The position numbers and the translations under genes were made by a program. Shown one piece after another: positions 1-7,379 of a stretch of 64,000 nucleotides of DNA (the first letter of the stretch is position 1; every line of letters begins with the position of its first letter). The notes below the pieces were generated by a model. That model ran no database searches and was not told the DNA's origin. It saw nothing but the letters and a program-made list of their open reading frames with translations. Source of the stretch: Paraburkholderia sp. BCC1884 (lineage in GTDB: Bacteria > Pseudomonadota > Gammaproteobacteria > Burkholderiales > Burkholderiaceae); NCBI RefSeq assembly GCF_900996225.1, contig NZ_CAAJGL010000079.1, positions 310,001 through 374,000 on the forward strand, in the 5' to 3' direction.

Positions 1-2
1 GA

Positions 3-398
3 CTCGCCAAGGCGACCCGGGCGCTCGTCGAAGGCGTGCGCGCGGCGGGCCTGAAGCGCCTCGTGGTGGTGGGCGGCGCGGGCACGCTCGAGGTCGCGCC
101 GGGCAAGCAACTGGTCGACACGGACGGTTTCCCCGACGCCTACAAAGCCATCGCGCTCGCGCATCGCGAAGCATTCGAGTACTACCGTGGCGTCACCGAT
201 CTCGACTGGACCTTCTTCGCGCCGGCTGCGCTGATCGCGCCGGGCGAGCGCACGGGCAAGTTCCGCACGGGCGCGACCATGCTGCTGGCCGACGCCGAAG
301 GCAATAGCCGCATTTCCGCCGAAGACTACGCGATCGCTTTTGTCGACGAACTGGAGCAGGGCCGTTTCATTCGCGAGATCGCGACGGTCGCATACTAA
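3..398 (+). CDS. NAD(P)-binding oxidoreductase, NmrA/YwnB-like, C-terminal part
   Basis: The frame is open from the first bases of the window, so the N-terminus with the Rossmann glycine motif lies outside. What remains (about 131 codons) contains a strand reading LVVVGGAGTLEV, then a segment ending with DWTFFAPAALI and a GKFRTG turn. This order is typical of atypical short-chain dehydrogenases of the NAD(P)H-binding COG2910 group (YwnB, YeeZ-like). Such proteins are soluble and their substrates are mostly unknown. The GTG at 36 is probably an internal valine, since the frame continues upstream without a stop. Gene limits are certain only at the 3' end (TAA at 396-398). The family assignment is fairly secure; the substrate is unknown. 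Confidence 0.75.
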   Translation, partial: LAKATRALVEGVRAAGLKRLVVVGGAGTLEVAPGKQLVDTDGFPDAYKAIALAHREAFEYYRGVTDLDWTFFAPAALIAPGERTGKFRTGATMLLADAEGNSRISAEDYAIAFVDELEQGRFIREIATVAY

Positions 399-521
399 GC
401 GACTTCGCGCCCGCCAATCCCGCGCCCACGCGCAAGCCCTCTAACAATCGGTTACGCATGTTCGGGCGCGGCGGGGGAAACAACGGCTACACTGGCGTCT
501 CCCGTTTTCTTGCGGATTGCC

Positions 522-3170
522 ATGCAGTCATGCCTCATCCGGCGTGAGTCCGAGGCTGTGCCGCCCACCGGCGGGCAGCCTGCCGCTCTTGCCGCCTCTC
601 GTTTTCCTGCTTCCACCGGTCACGACGCCCGTCGCCGCGCTTCCTCGCGCGTCGCAACGTGGTTCGGCGCATGGGCCGCGGCGCTCGGCGTCGCGCTGAT
701 CCTGCTCGCCGGCGGCATGCCGCTGAGCGCGCAAGCCGCCGGCGCCACGACGCCGGTGATTCCCGCCCTGCAGAGCCTGATCAACAGCGCGACGGTGACG
801 TCCGCGCCCGCGTCGGCTGCTTCGGGCGCCTCGGCGGCGGATGCGGCCTCCGCGCCGTCGCCGGCCAGCCAGGCGGAACTGGCGCGCTCGCTCGACAGCG
901 TCATCAGCACGCTCGACAACGACCGCCAGCGCAGCGCCCTCGTCGCTCAACTCAAGAAACTGCGCGAAGTCTCCCGAAACGTTGCGCCGCCCGCACCGGC
1001 CCAGCCGAGCCCGGGTTTGCTCGGGGCGATCGCGTCGGGCATCGCCTCATTCGAATCCGACGTGCATCAGGGCCGCACGCCGGTGCGCTATTGGGGCGGA
1101 CGCTTCAATGCAGCCGGCAACGAGCTCTATACGATCATCACCAGCCAGGGCCACGAGAGCTTCGGCCGGGTGCTGTTCTCGATGTTTGCCATGCTGGCGG
1201 GCTGGGGCGCTTGCGCCGGCGCGCTGATTTATCTGCAACACCGGCTTTATCTGCGGCTCGGCATCACCATGGGTCTCCATCCGAATCCGACCACGCGCGA
1301 ATTGCTGATTTTCGCGCTACGCCGCGTCGGCCCGTGGATCATCGCGTTTCTGGCGGCGCTGCTGTTCGTGCGCGCCATGCCGGATTCGCTCGGCCGCACG
1401 CTCGGCATGGTGGTGGCGTATGCGATCGTCGCGGGCGCGGTGTTCTCCGCGATCTGCCTGATCATGTTTTCGCTGTTCGGCTCGGGACACCGGCGCGTCG
1501 CGGTGCGCCTGCTGATCGATCACGCGCGGCGTGTGCTGTTCGTGGTCGGCGTATGCGGCGCGCTCGGCGACGCGGCCGTCAACTACGACGTGGCGCATCA
1601 ACTCGGCTCGAACCTCGCCGCGCTGATCTCGACCGCCGCCAACATGACGGCGGCCGTGCTCACGGGCTATTTCGCGCTGGCGTTTCGCCGGCCGGTCGCG
1701 CATCTGATCCGCAACCGCCCTTACGAGCAGCGCACCAATCACAAGGCCGCGACCGACGCCTTCGACGTTCTCGCCGCGCTCTGGCACGTGCCGGTGCTGG
1801 TGCTGGCAACAGCCTCCGTGGTGGCCACGCTCGGCGGCTCCGGCTCGAATGAAAACGTGCTGCAGATTTCGGTGGTGACCGCGCTGCTGCTGGTGCTGGC
1901 CTTCTTCCTGTCGGCCATCGTGCTGCGCGTGACGCGTCCGCGCAATGCCCGCAAACGCCGCCGCTCGCCGTATCTGACGCGCCTGCTGCGCTTTTCCGGC
2001 ACGCTGCTCACGCTGTTCATCTGGCTGTTCTTCTTCGAACTCGCGTCGCGTTTGTGGGGCGTTTCGCTGGCCGCGGTGGTCGAGGAAAACGTCGCGGCGC
2101 GCGGTATCGCGCATGCGGTGACGGCGATCATCGCCACCGTGTTCATCGCGTGGCTGCTGTGGATTCTGGTCGACACCGCGATCACCGAAGCGCTCAATCC
2201 TGGCGGTCCGCGCAACAAGTCGCGCTCGCCGAGCATGCGCGCGCGCACCATGCTGCCGCTCGTGCGCAACGTACTGCTCGTCACCATCATGACGATTGCG
2301 GGGATCGTCACGGCGGCCAATCTCGGGATCAACGTCACACCGCTGCTGGCCGGCGCCGGCGTGATCGGTCTGGCGATCGGCTTTGGCGCCCAGTCGCTCG
2401 TGACCGATCTGATCACGGGTCTGTTCATCATCATCGAAGATACGATTTCGGTGGGCGACTGGATCGACGTGGACGGTGGCCACGCGGGCACGGTGGAGCA
2501 TCTGTCGATTCGCACCGTGCGCCTGCGCGACGGCCAGGGCGCGATCCACGCGATTCCGTTCTCGCAGATCAAGATCGTCAAGAACCTGTCGCGCGATTTC
2601 GCCTATGCGGTGTTCGAAGTACGCATGTCGTTTTCCACCGATGTCGATCAGATCACGCAATTGATTCGCGAAGTGGGCGCGGAACTGATGGCCGACTTCC
2701 GCTACCGGCGCGAAATGCTCGGGCCGATCGAGGTGTGGGGGCTGGACCGTTTCGATCCGAACTGGATGGTCGTGAAAGGGCAGATCAAGACGCGTCCGTT
2801 GCAGCAATGGAGCGTGGCGCGCGCGTTCAATCTGCGGCTCAAGCGCAAGATGGACGAAGCGGGCATCGAGATTCCGGTGCCGCAGATGCGGCTGTTCACG
2901 TCCTCGAAGGACAACGAAGGTCAGCCGTTGCGAGACGACGAAATGCCCGAGTTCGCCGAGCATGGATCTGGGCACGCGCATGGGTCATCGGGGCAATCGG
3001 CTGCGCACGCGCCGGCGGCAACGGCTTCATCGGCGCGCGCGGCTCAGGCGGCCGTGGCAGCGGCGCGTGACGTCTCGCATGAACCGCGGCCCGCGCCACC
3101 GCCCACCGGACAAACCGCGCCGATCCCGCCACAGATTCCCACGGCGGGCGATGCGGGCGGCAAGAGTTGA
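522..3170 (+). CDS. Large MscS-family mechanosensitive channel (YbiO-like)
   Basis: The product is an inner-membrane ion channel expected to open on hypo-osmotic stress and release solutes. At about 882 residues it is much longer than MscS (286 aa). It has an N-terminal hydrophobic signal or membrane segment (about residues 50-75), an Ala/Ser-rich periplasmic region and about ten further hydrophobic helices. The diagnostic MscS pore helix and beta domain follow near residues 600-720, with the Gly/Ala-rich run VIGLAIGFGAQSL, then DTISVGDWIDVDG and IPFSQI. The last roughly 80 residues are disordered and rich in Ala, Pro and His (GSGHAHGSSG). The ATG at 522 was preferred over an in-frame TTG at 510. 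The gene stands alone between a plus-strand reductase and a convergent dioxygenase gene. YbiO is the closest architecture I can name; paralogues such as YjeP/MscK are possible. Confidence 0.85.
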   Translation: MQSCLIRRESEAVPPTGGQPAALAASRFPASTGHDARRRASSRVATWFGAWAAALGVALILLAGGMPLSAQAAGATTPVIPALQSLINSATVTSAPASAASGASAADAASAPSPASQAELARSLDSVISTLDNDRQRSALVAQLKKLREVSRNVAPPAPAQPSPGLLGAIASGIASFESDVHQGRTPVRYWGGRFNAAGNELYTIITSQGHESFGRVLFSMFAMLAGWGACAGALIYLQHRLYLRLGITMGLHPNPTTRELLIFALRRVGPWIIAFLAALLFVRAMPDSLGRTLGMVVAYAIVAGAVFSAICLIMFSLFGSGHRRVAVRLLIDHARRVLFVVGVCGALGDAAVNYDVAHQLGSNLAALISTAANMTAAVLTGYFALAFRRPVAHLIRNRPYEQRTNHKAATDAFDVLAALWHVPVLVLATASVVATLGGSGSNENVLQISVVTALLLVLAFFLSAIVLRVTRPRNARKRRRSPYLTRLLRFSGTLLTLFIWLFFFELASRLWGVSLAAVVEENVAARGIAHAVTAIIATVFIAWLLWILVDTAITEALNPGGPRNKSRSPSMRARTMLPLVRNVLLVTIMTIAGIVTAANLGINVTPLLAGAGVIGLAIGFGAQSLVTDLITGLFIIIEDTISVGDWIDVDGGHAGTVEHLSIRTVRLRDGQGAIHAIPFSQIKIVKNLSRDFAYAVFEVRMSFSTDVDQITQLIREVGAELMADFRYRREMLGPIEVWGLDRFDPNWMVVKGQIKTRPLQQWSVARAFNLRLKRKMDEAGIEIPVPQMRLFTSSKDNEGQPLRDDEMPEFAEHGSGHAHGSSGQSAAHAPAATASSARAAQAAVAAARDVSHEPRPAPPPTGQTAPIPPQIPTAGDAGGKS

Positions 3171-3207
3171 TACGGGTTGAATTGAATCGCCCGCTGACAG
3201 GCGAGTG

Positions 3208-3819
3208 TCAGGCGAGCGCGGGTTCGTCGGACGTGCGCACGATGTCGTTCACGTGCGTGGCGATCTGCGCGCCGGATACGCCATAGATATGCAACGACAC
3301 GGCCGGTGCATCGCTGCCGTTACCCAGCCGATGGATACCGCCGCGACCACTTCGCACGAACGAGACCGCACCGGTCTTGCGCGCTTGCGTGCGAGTGGCG
3401 CTTGCACAATGCTGCGCACCGTCCCATTCGAATACCGTTTCGCTTAGCGTGCCATCCAGCACTGCATAGCCGCACCACGTGTGATGCGCGTGCACGGGGC
3501 TCATCTGCTGCGGCAACCAGACCAGTGAGGCGATCGCGTAGCGGCCGTGCGGATCGGCGGCCAGCAGATGACGGCGGTAACGCTCTGTCGAGCCCTCGCG
3601 CTGTGCCGGTTCGAGCAGGTCGGGCTCGACAGTCGCCTCGGCGAGCGCCATGCGCATGGTGCGCGCGAAGAACGTGGAATGCGACGGCTCGGGGAAGCTC
3701 GCGCAGGTTTCGAACATCGCATCCAGCGTTTCGCACAGACGGGCGAGCGGCGTGCTGTGCCGGGTACGCGAAGGCGTTTCGAGCGGGGCGAGGAAGGCTG
3801 GGCGATGGTCTGGGTTCAT
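3208..3819 (-). CDS. Cysteine dioxygenase-like thiol dioxygenase (cupin)
   Basis: This 203-residue protein belongs to the cysteine dioxygenase (CDO) family, which uses Fe(II) and O2 to oxidise L-cysteine to cysteine sulfinate in the cytoplasm. The iron ligands are visible as the His-X-His of SPVHAHHTWCG and the third His in AVSLHIYG, with the following LDGTLSE as in CDO proteins. An ERYRRHLL segment before the ligands carries an Arg where CDO has its substrate-carboxylate Arg, which favours cysteine over 3-mercaptopropionate. By eye, Gly rather than Cys sits where mammalian CDO has its crosslinking Cys93, as in other bacterial members. The gene is divergent from a DecR-like regulator, fitting control by cysteine (inference). 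No good Shine-Dalgarno sequence precedes the ATG at 3819. Confidence 0.8.
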   Translation of the reverse strand: MNPDHRPAFLAPLETPSRTRHSTPLARLCETLDAMFETCASFPEPSHSTFFARTMRMALAEATVEPDLLEPAQREGSTERYRRHLLAADPHGRYAIASLVWLPQQMSPVHAHHTWCGYAVLDGTLSETVFEWDGAQHCASATRTQARKTGAVSFVRSGRGGIHRLGNGSDAPAVSLHIYGVSGAQIATHVNDIVRTSDEPALA

Positions 3820-3881
3820 CTTGTGGACGCAGTCACGCGACTGCTTTTCGATTGATTTTGAATAGCGATATTTATACCCGT

Positions 3882-3909
3882 TTGACTGGAGAAAGAGTTT
3901 CCATATAAT
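3882..3909 (+). promoter_or_regulatory. Sigma70-type promoter of the Lrp/AsnC gene
   Basis: TTGACT at 3882-3887 and TATAAT at 3904-3909 are separated by 16 bp, a near-consensus promoter pointing at the regulator gene that starts at 3955. The whole 3820-3954 intergenic region is AT-rich compared with its surroundings, as expected for a regulator-bound divergent promoter. A Shine-Dalgarno-like AGGGG follows at 3946-3950. Confidence 0.6.
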
Positions 3910-3954
3910 TCCCCTTGGAGTCTTAAAAGTAGAATAATTTCCTATAGGGGTGTC

Positions 3955-4431
3955 ATGATGGGAATGGATATCATCGACCGGAAGCTGCTGGAGCTGCTGC
4001 AGGAAGACGCGACCATGCCGATCGCCGAGTTGGCGCAGCGCGTGAATCTGTCGCAGACGCCTTGCTGGAAGCGGCTACAGCGACTCAAAGAGGCGGGCGT
4101 GATTCGCGCCCAGGTGGCGCTTTGCGATGCCCGCAAGCTGGGCGTGGGCACGACGGTGTTCGTGGCCGTGCGGACCAACCAGCACACGGAAGCCTGGGCG
4201 CAGACCTTCACGCGCGCGGTGCAGGCGATTCCGGAGGTGGTGGAGGTGTACCGGATGAGCGGCGAAACCGATTACCTGCTGCGGGTGGTGGTGTCCGATA
4301 TCGACGACTACGACCGCGTGTACAAGCTGCTGATTGCCGCCGTGCCGCTGTACGACGTGAGTTCGAGTTTCGCGATGGAGCAGATCAAGTATTCGACGGC
4401 GCTGCCGGTGCGACCGGCCATGGTGACCTGA
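3955..4431 (+). CDS. Lrp/AsnC-family regulator, DecR-like
   Basis: The 158-residue protein has an N-terminal helix-turn-helix (DIIDRKLLELLQED, then LSQTPCWKRLQRLKEAGVI, residues about 5-55) followed by the AsnC/Lrp ligand-binding domain. The TPCWKR recognition-helix segment and the C-terminal SSFAMEQIKYST resemble, from memory, E. coli DecR (YbaO), a cysteine-responsive activator of cysteine degradation genes. Lrp-type proteins form dimers and octamers that bind upstream of neighbouring genes and often their own promoter. The divergent neighbour encodes a cysteine-dioxygenase-like enzyme, so cysteine sensing is a sensible inference. Three ATGs are possible (3955, 3958, 3964); the one at 3958 has the best spacing from AGGGG, but the first is given here. 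Family certain, ligand inferred. Confidence 0.88.
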   Translation: MMGMDIIDRKLLELLQEDATMPIAELAQRVNLSQTPCWKRLQRLKEAGVIRAQVALCDARKLGVGTTVFVAVRTNQHTEAWAQTFTRAVQAIPEVVEVYRMSGETDYLLRVVVSDIDDYDRVYKLLIAAVPLYDVSSSFAMEQIKYSTALPVRPAMVT

Positions 4432-4549
4432 GCCACGTAACAATCCCGCGGGAGCGCCGCTTGCTGCAAGCCGTATGCAAGCTCGGGCGGCGTAGAATGC
4501 CGCCTTCCCAGACACTATCCGCGACCGCTTCGCGAACCGAGCCCGCCTC

Positions 4550-4759
4550 ATGAACAAACCGCCGCGCAAGAAGAATCCGACCTTTGGCATTGCCGTCTTC
4601 ATCGTGGTCGCGGTGCTGTTGGTGATCGCTACGCTGTTCTACAACGCCATCACGGAAAAGCGCGATTTCGACCGTCAGAACGAGGCGGTGCCGACGATTT
4701 CATCGGACGCCGCTGCGGCGGCTACCGCGGCGAAGCCTGCGAGCGGCACCGCGCAGTAG
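4550..4759 (+). CDS. Small single-pass membrane protein of unknown function
   Basis: The predicted product is 69 residues. It has a basic N-terminus (NKPPRKKNPT), one clear hydrophobic helix (residues about 14-31, GIAVFIVVAVLLVIATLF) and a short polar tail rich in Ala, Thr and Ser. This suggests an inner-membrane protein with its N-terminus inside. I do not recognise a family. The gene is convergent with the exporter gene to the right and is preceded by a 118-bp gap after the Lrp gene. It is probably real, because the hydrophobic profile is sharp and both ends are well placed, but its role is unknown. Confidence 0.55.
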   Translation: MNKPPRKKNPTFGIAVFIVVAVLLVIATLFYNAITEKRDFDRQNEAVPTISSDAAAAATAAKPASGTAQ

Positions 4760-4800
4760 CGCGTGCTCGTGCCTCGGCAGTAGCGCATGCGCGTGCCTCG
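4753..4800 (+). repeat. 24-bp tandem duplication over a stop codon
   Basis: Two adjacent 24-bp copies (4753-4776 and 4777-4800) beginning GCAGTAGCGC match at all but two positions. The first copy contains the stop codon of the small membrane protein, so the duplication lies in the convergent intergenic space. It looks like a recent slippage duplication with no evident function. Confidence 0.7.
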
Positions 4801-4825
4801 TCAAGGGCCGATTGCTGCTGCCGTC

Positions 4826-7177
4826 TCATTCTTCCGGCAACCGGATCACGCTCGCGTCCTTGCGAATCAGCAGTGCCGCCGAGAGCATCTGCTTGCATTG
4901 ATGCGCCAGTAGCTTCATGTCATGGACGGCGTCCGCCGCATAGTCCGGCGACTTCTCCGCCTCGACCACCATCGCGTCGAGTTCGCGATTCAACTGTTTG
5001 ACCTGTTCCCCCTGATCGGCCGGCGGTGCGCTGCCGGCTTCGGCCTCGGTGAGGTTGTCGCGTACGAAACTCAGCGCACGCTGCAGCGCTTGCAACGAAA
5101 CGCTTTCGACCTGCTGCTGTTGCTGCGCGGAGGTGCGCAGCAGGGGGGCGGCCGCCGTGATCTGGGACGCCAGCACGTGGCTGCGCACCAGCAAACCGTT
5201 CAATTCCGGCACGAACTTTTGTGCGGACCTCGGTTCGAGCATCATGCGCTGAAACGCCTGGCCGAGATTGGCGAACGCCACATGCACGTTCTTGCGCGCG
5301 AGCCGATAGCGGTAGTCGCGATCGAGTGCGGTTGCAGCGGCGGCCGCGGCGGGAGAGGCGCCCGCGACCGGTCTCACGACATCGATCGCCGGATCGGCCA
5401 TGGCTGCCGCCGGCGCGAATGCTCCGGCTTCGGTCACGGTGGCGGCCACCGCGGCGGCCGGCTTGCCGCTCCACCACCAGCTCGCTTCCAGATACTGACG
5501 CGTCGCGCCAAGCATGGTGCTGACGAGCTTGCCCATCAGGCGATATTCCCAGTACGGGAACAGATGACTTGCCGCGATGGCGATCGCGCAGCCCACCACC
5601 GTGTCGATCGCGCGTTCACCGATGATGCGCATGCTCCCCGGCGCCAGCAGATGGAACATCAGCAGCACATACGACGAAGTGAACACCACGCTCGCGGTGT
5701 AATTGAACAGCAGCAGGCTGTAGCTCATCACCATCGACGCGAACATCACCACCAGCAGGATGTGCGGCTCCTTGACGAAGACCATCAGCCCGATACTCGC
5801 CGCGCAGCCGATCAGCGTGCCGACGATCCGCTGCCCGTTGCGCTGTTTGGTGAGCGAGTAGCCGGGCTTCAGAATGATGACGGTGGTCATCACGATCCAG
5901 TAGGCGTTGGTGAGCGGCAGCAGGCGCCCAAGCCAGAAGCCCACGGCGACGGCGATCGTCACGCGTAGCGCATGGCGAAAGCTCGGCGAGGCCATGGTCA
6001 GATTCGAGAAGATCTGCCCGAACGGCACGCGCCGGCTCGACACGAACCGGCTGAGCGCCTGGTCGAGGCGCAATTCGGTTTCGGTTGCGCTGGCGTCGCT
6101 CGACAGGCTCCTACGCATCTTGTCGATCAGTCGCGTGGCGCTCCAGATGCGCCGGAAGGTCGACGAGATCGCCGAGTACGCTTCGTGGTTCTTGCTCGGC
6201 AGGTCCTGTTTGCGCATCAGTTCGATTTCGAACTCGATAGCGCGCAATTCCGCCTTCACGTTCACGCGAATCCGCGGCGGATGATTCTGCAGCACCGCGA
6301 GCCCGATCTCCTCGAGGTCGGCGGCCGCCTTGCGAATCAGATCGCGGTAGAACACCAGCAGATCGGAGCCGCCGAAGGTATTGCGCACCAGCGGGTAATC
6401 GGTGTGTGCGCCCACGAACAGCTCGTGCAGGTCGACCGTGTTGATGAACAGATTGAACAGCATGGCGCGGCGTGGCTCGAGCTTGCCGCTTTTGAGCCTG
6501 GGCAGATTGCGCAGCACGATGTCGCGTGCGGCGTCCTGCTGCGCCACCGCGGCAATCTGTTTATCGACCAGATTGCGATAACACTCGTCCAGATCGTTAT
6601 CGAGGTCGTAGAACTCGGCGCGCGCCAGCAGATAGTCGGCACACGCGAAGACGCTTTCAGCGAGCGCCTGCTGTTCGATGCGATGCATCATCCAGCGGCT
6701 CACGAAGGTCGACCAGTAGGTGTACCACAGGCCGCCCACCAGAATCCACGATGCGTTGACGAGCGCCTGCACGGGCGTGAAATGCTCCTCCAGCGTCATG
6801 ATCATCATGAACAGCGTGGCGAAGCTGATTTGCGGCCAGCGATTGCCGTAGACGACGATCAGCGACAACACGAACGTGAGCGGCACGACGGTGCACCATA
6901 GCGCCACCACGTTGACCGTGGCGAGACCCGTGGCCAGCGCCGACAGAAAGCCGATCACCGTGCACGCCAGCATTTCGTTGTGCTTGTACTTTAGCGGACC
7001 CGGCATATCGACCACGCAGGCGCCAAGCGCGCCGGTGGCGATCGTGAAGCCGAGATCGCGGTCGTGAAACACGATCAGACAGAGGATCGCGGGTAACGAC
7101 ACGCCGACAGCGATGCGCAGGCCGCCATAAAAATACTGGCTGTAAAGGAATTTCTTGATCTCGACCGAATAGCGCAT
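4826..7177 (-). CDS. FUSC/YccS-family inner-membrane transporter
   Basis: This is a 783-residue membrane protein with two hydrophobic blocks (residues about 15-160 and 400-540), each followed by a long soluble part. That matches the YccS/YhfK arrangement (FUSC-like N-terminal domain, then FUSC). Proteins of this type are proposed to export aromatic acids or toxic organic compounds through the inner membrane, like AaeB and fusaric-acid resistance proteins; the substrate here cannot be told. The second block starts with SFRHALRVTIAVAVGFWLG and contains ILKPGYSLTKQRNGQRIVGT, the typical FUSC signature. The soluble C-terminus has an Ala-rich linker. The start at 7177 is supported by AGGTAG eight bases upstream. 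No periplasmic adaptor or outer-membrane partner gene is adjacent. The gene is divergent from recC. Confidence 0.82.
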   Translation of the reverse strand: MRYSVEIKKFLYSQYFYGGLRIAVGVSLPAILCLIVFHDRDLGFTIATGALGACVVDMPGPLKYKHNEMLACTVIGFLSALATGLATVNVVALWCTVVPLTFVLSLIVVYGNRWPQISFATLFMMIMTLEEHFTPVQALVNASWILVGGLWYTYWSTFVSRWMMHRIEQQALAESVFACADYLLARAEFYDLDNDLDECYRNLVDKQIAAVAQQDAARDIVLRNLPRLKSGKLEPRRAMLFNLFINTVDLHELFVGAHTDYPLVRNTFGGSDLLVFYRDLIRKAAADLEEIGLAVLQNHPPRIRVNVKAELRAIEFEIELMRKQDLPSKNHEAYSAISSTFRRIWSATRLIDKMRRSLSSDASATETELRLDQALSRFVSSRRVPFGQIFSNLTMASPSFRHALRVTIAVAVGFWLGRLLPLTNAYWIVMTTVIILKPGYSLTKQRNGQRIVGTLIGCAASIGLMVFVKEPHILLVVMFASMVMSYSLLLFNYTASVVFTSSYVLLMFHLLAPGSMRIIGERAIDTVVGCAIAIAASHLFPYWEYRLMGKLVSTMLGATRQYLEASWWWSGKPAAAVAATVTEAGAFAPAAAMADPAIDVVRPVAGASPAAAAAATALDRDYRYRLARKNVHVAFANLGQAFQRMMLEPRSAQKFVPELNGLLVRSHVLASQITAAAPLLRTSAQQQQQVESVSLQALQRALSFVRDNLTEAEAGSAPPADQGEQVKQLNRELDAMVVEAEKSPDYAADAVHDMKLLAHQCKQMLSAALLIRKDASVIRLPEE

Positions 7178-7287
7178 CGACTACCTGGATTCCATTCTCT
7201 GGGCAAATCGCGATTGAAGGGCAGACTCAAACTGCCGTCGAGTCTAACTGATTTCGAGGGGGATTCGACCTCATCCATCTGGCCAGG

Positions 7288-7316
7288 TTCTGCCCTGGTG
7301 GCGCGTTTGTTATGCT
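7288..7316 (+). promoter_or_regulatory. Possible promoter of recC-recB-recD
   Basis: TTCTGC (7288-7293) and TATGCT (7311-7316) are 17 bp apart and lie 64 bp before the recC ATG. The match is moderate, but it is the only reasonable promoter seen in the 202-bp divergent region. Confidence 0.38.
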
Positions 7317-7379
7317 GTCGCTTCACTGTCTGTCGCGGCTCCGGCTTACTGCTCGTGCCGCACGTTTCGCTCAGGATTT

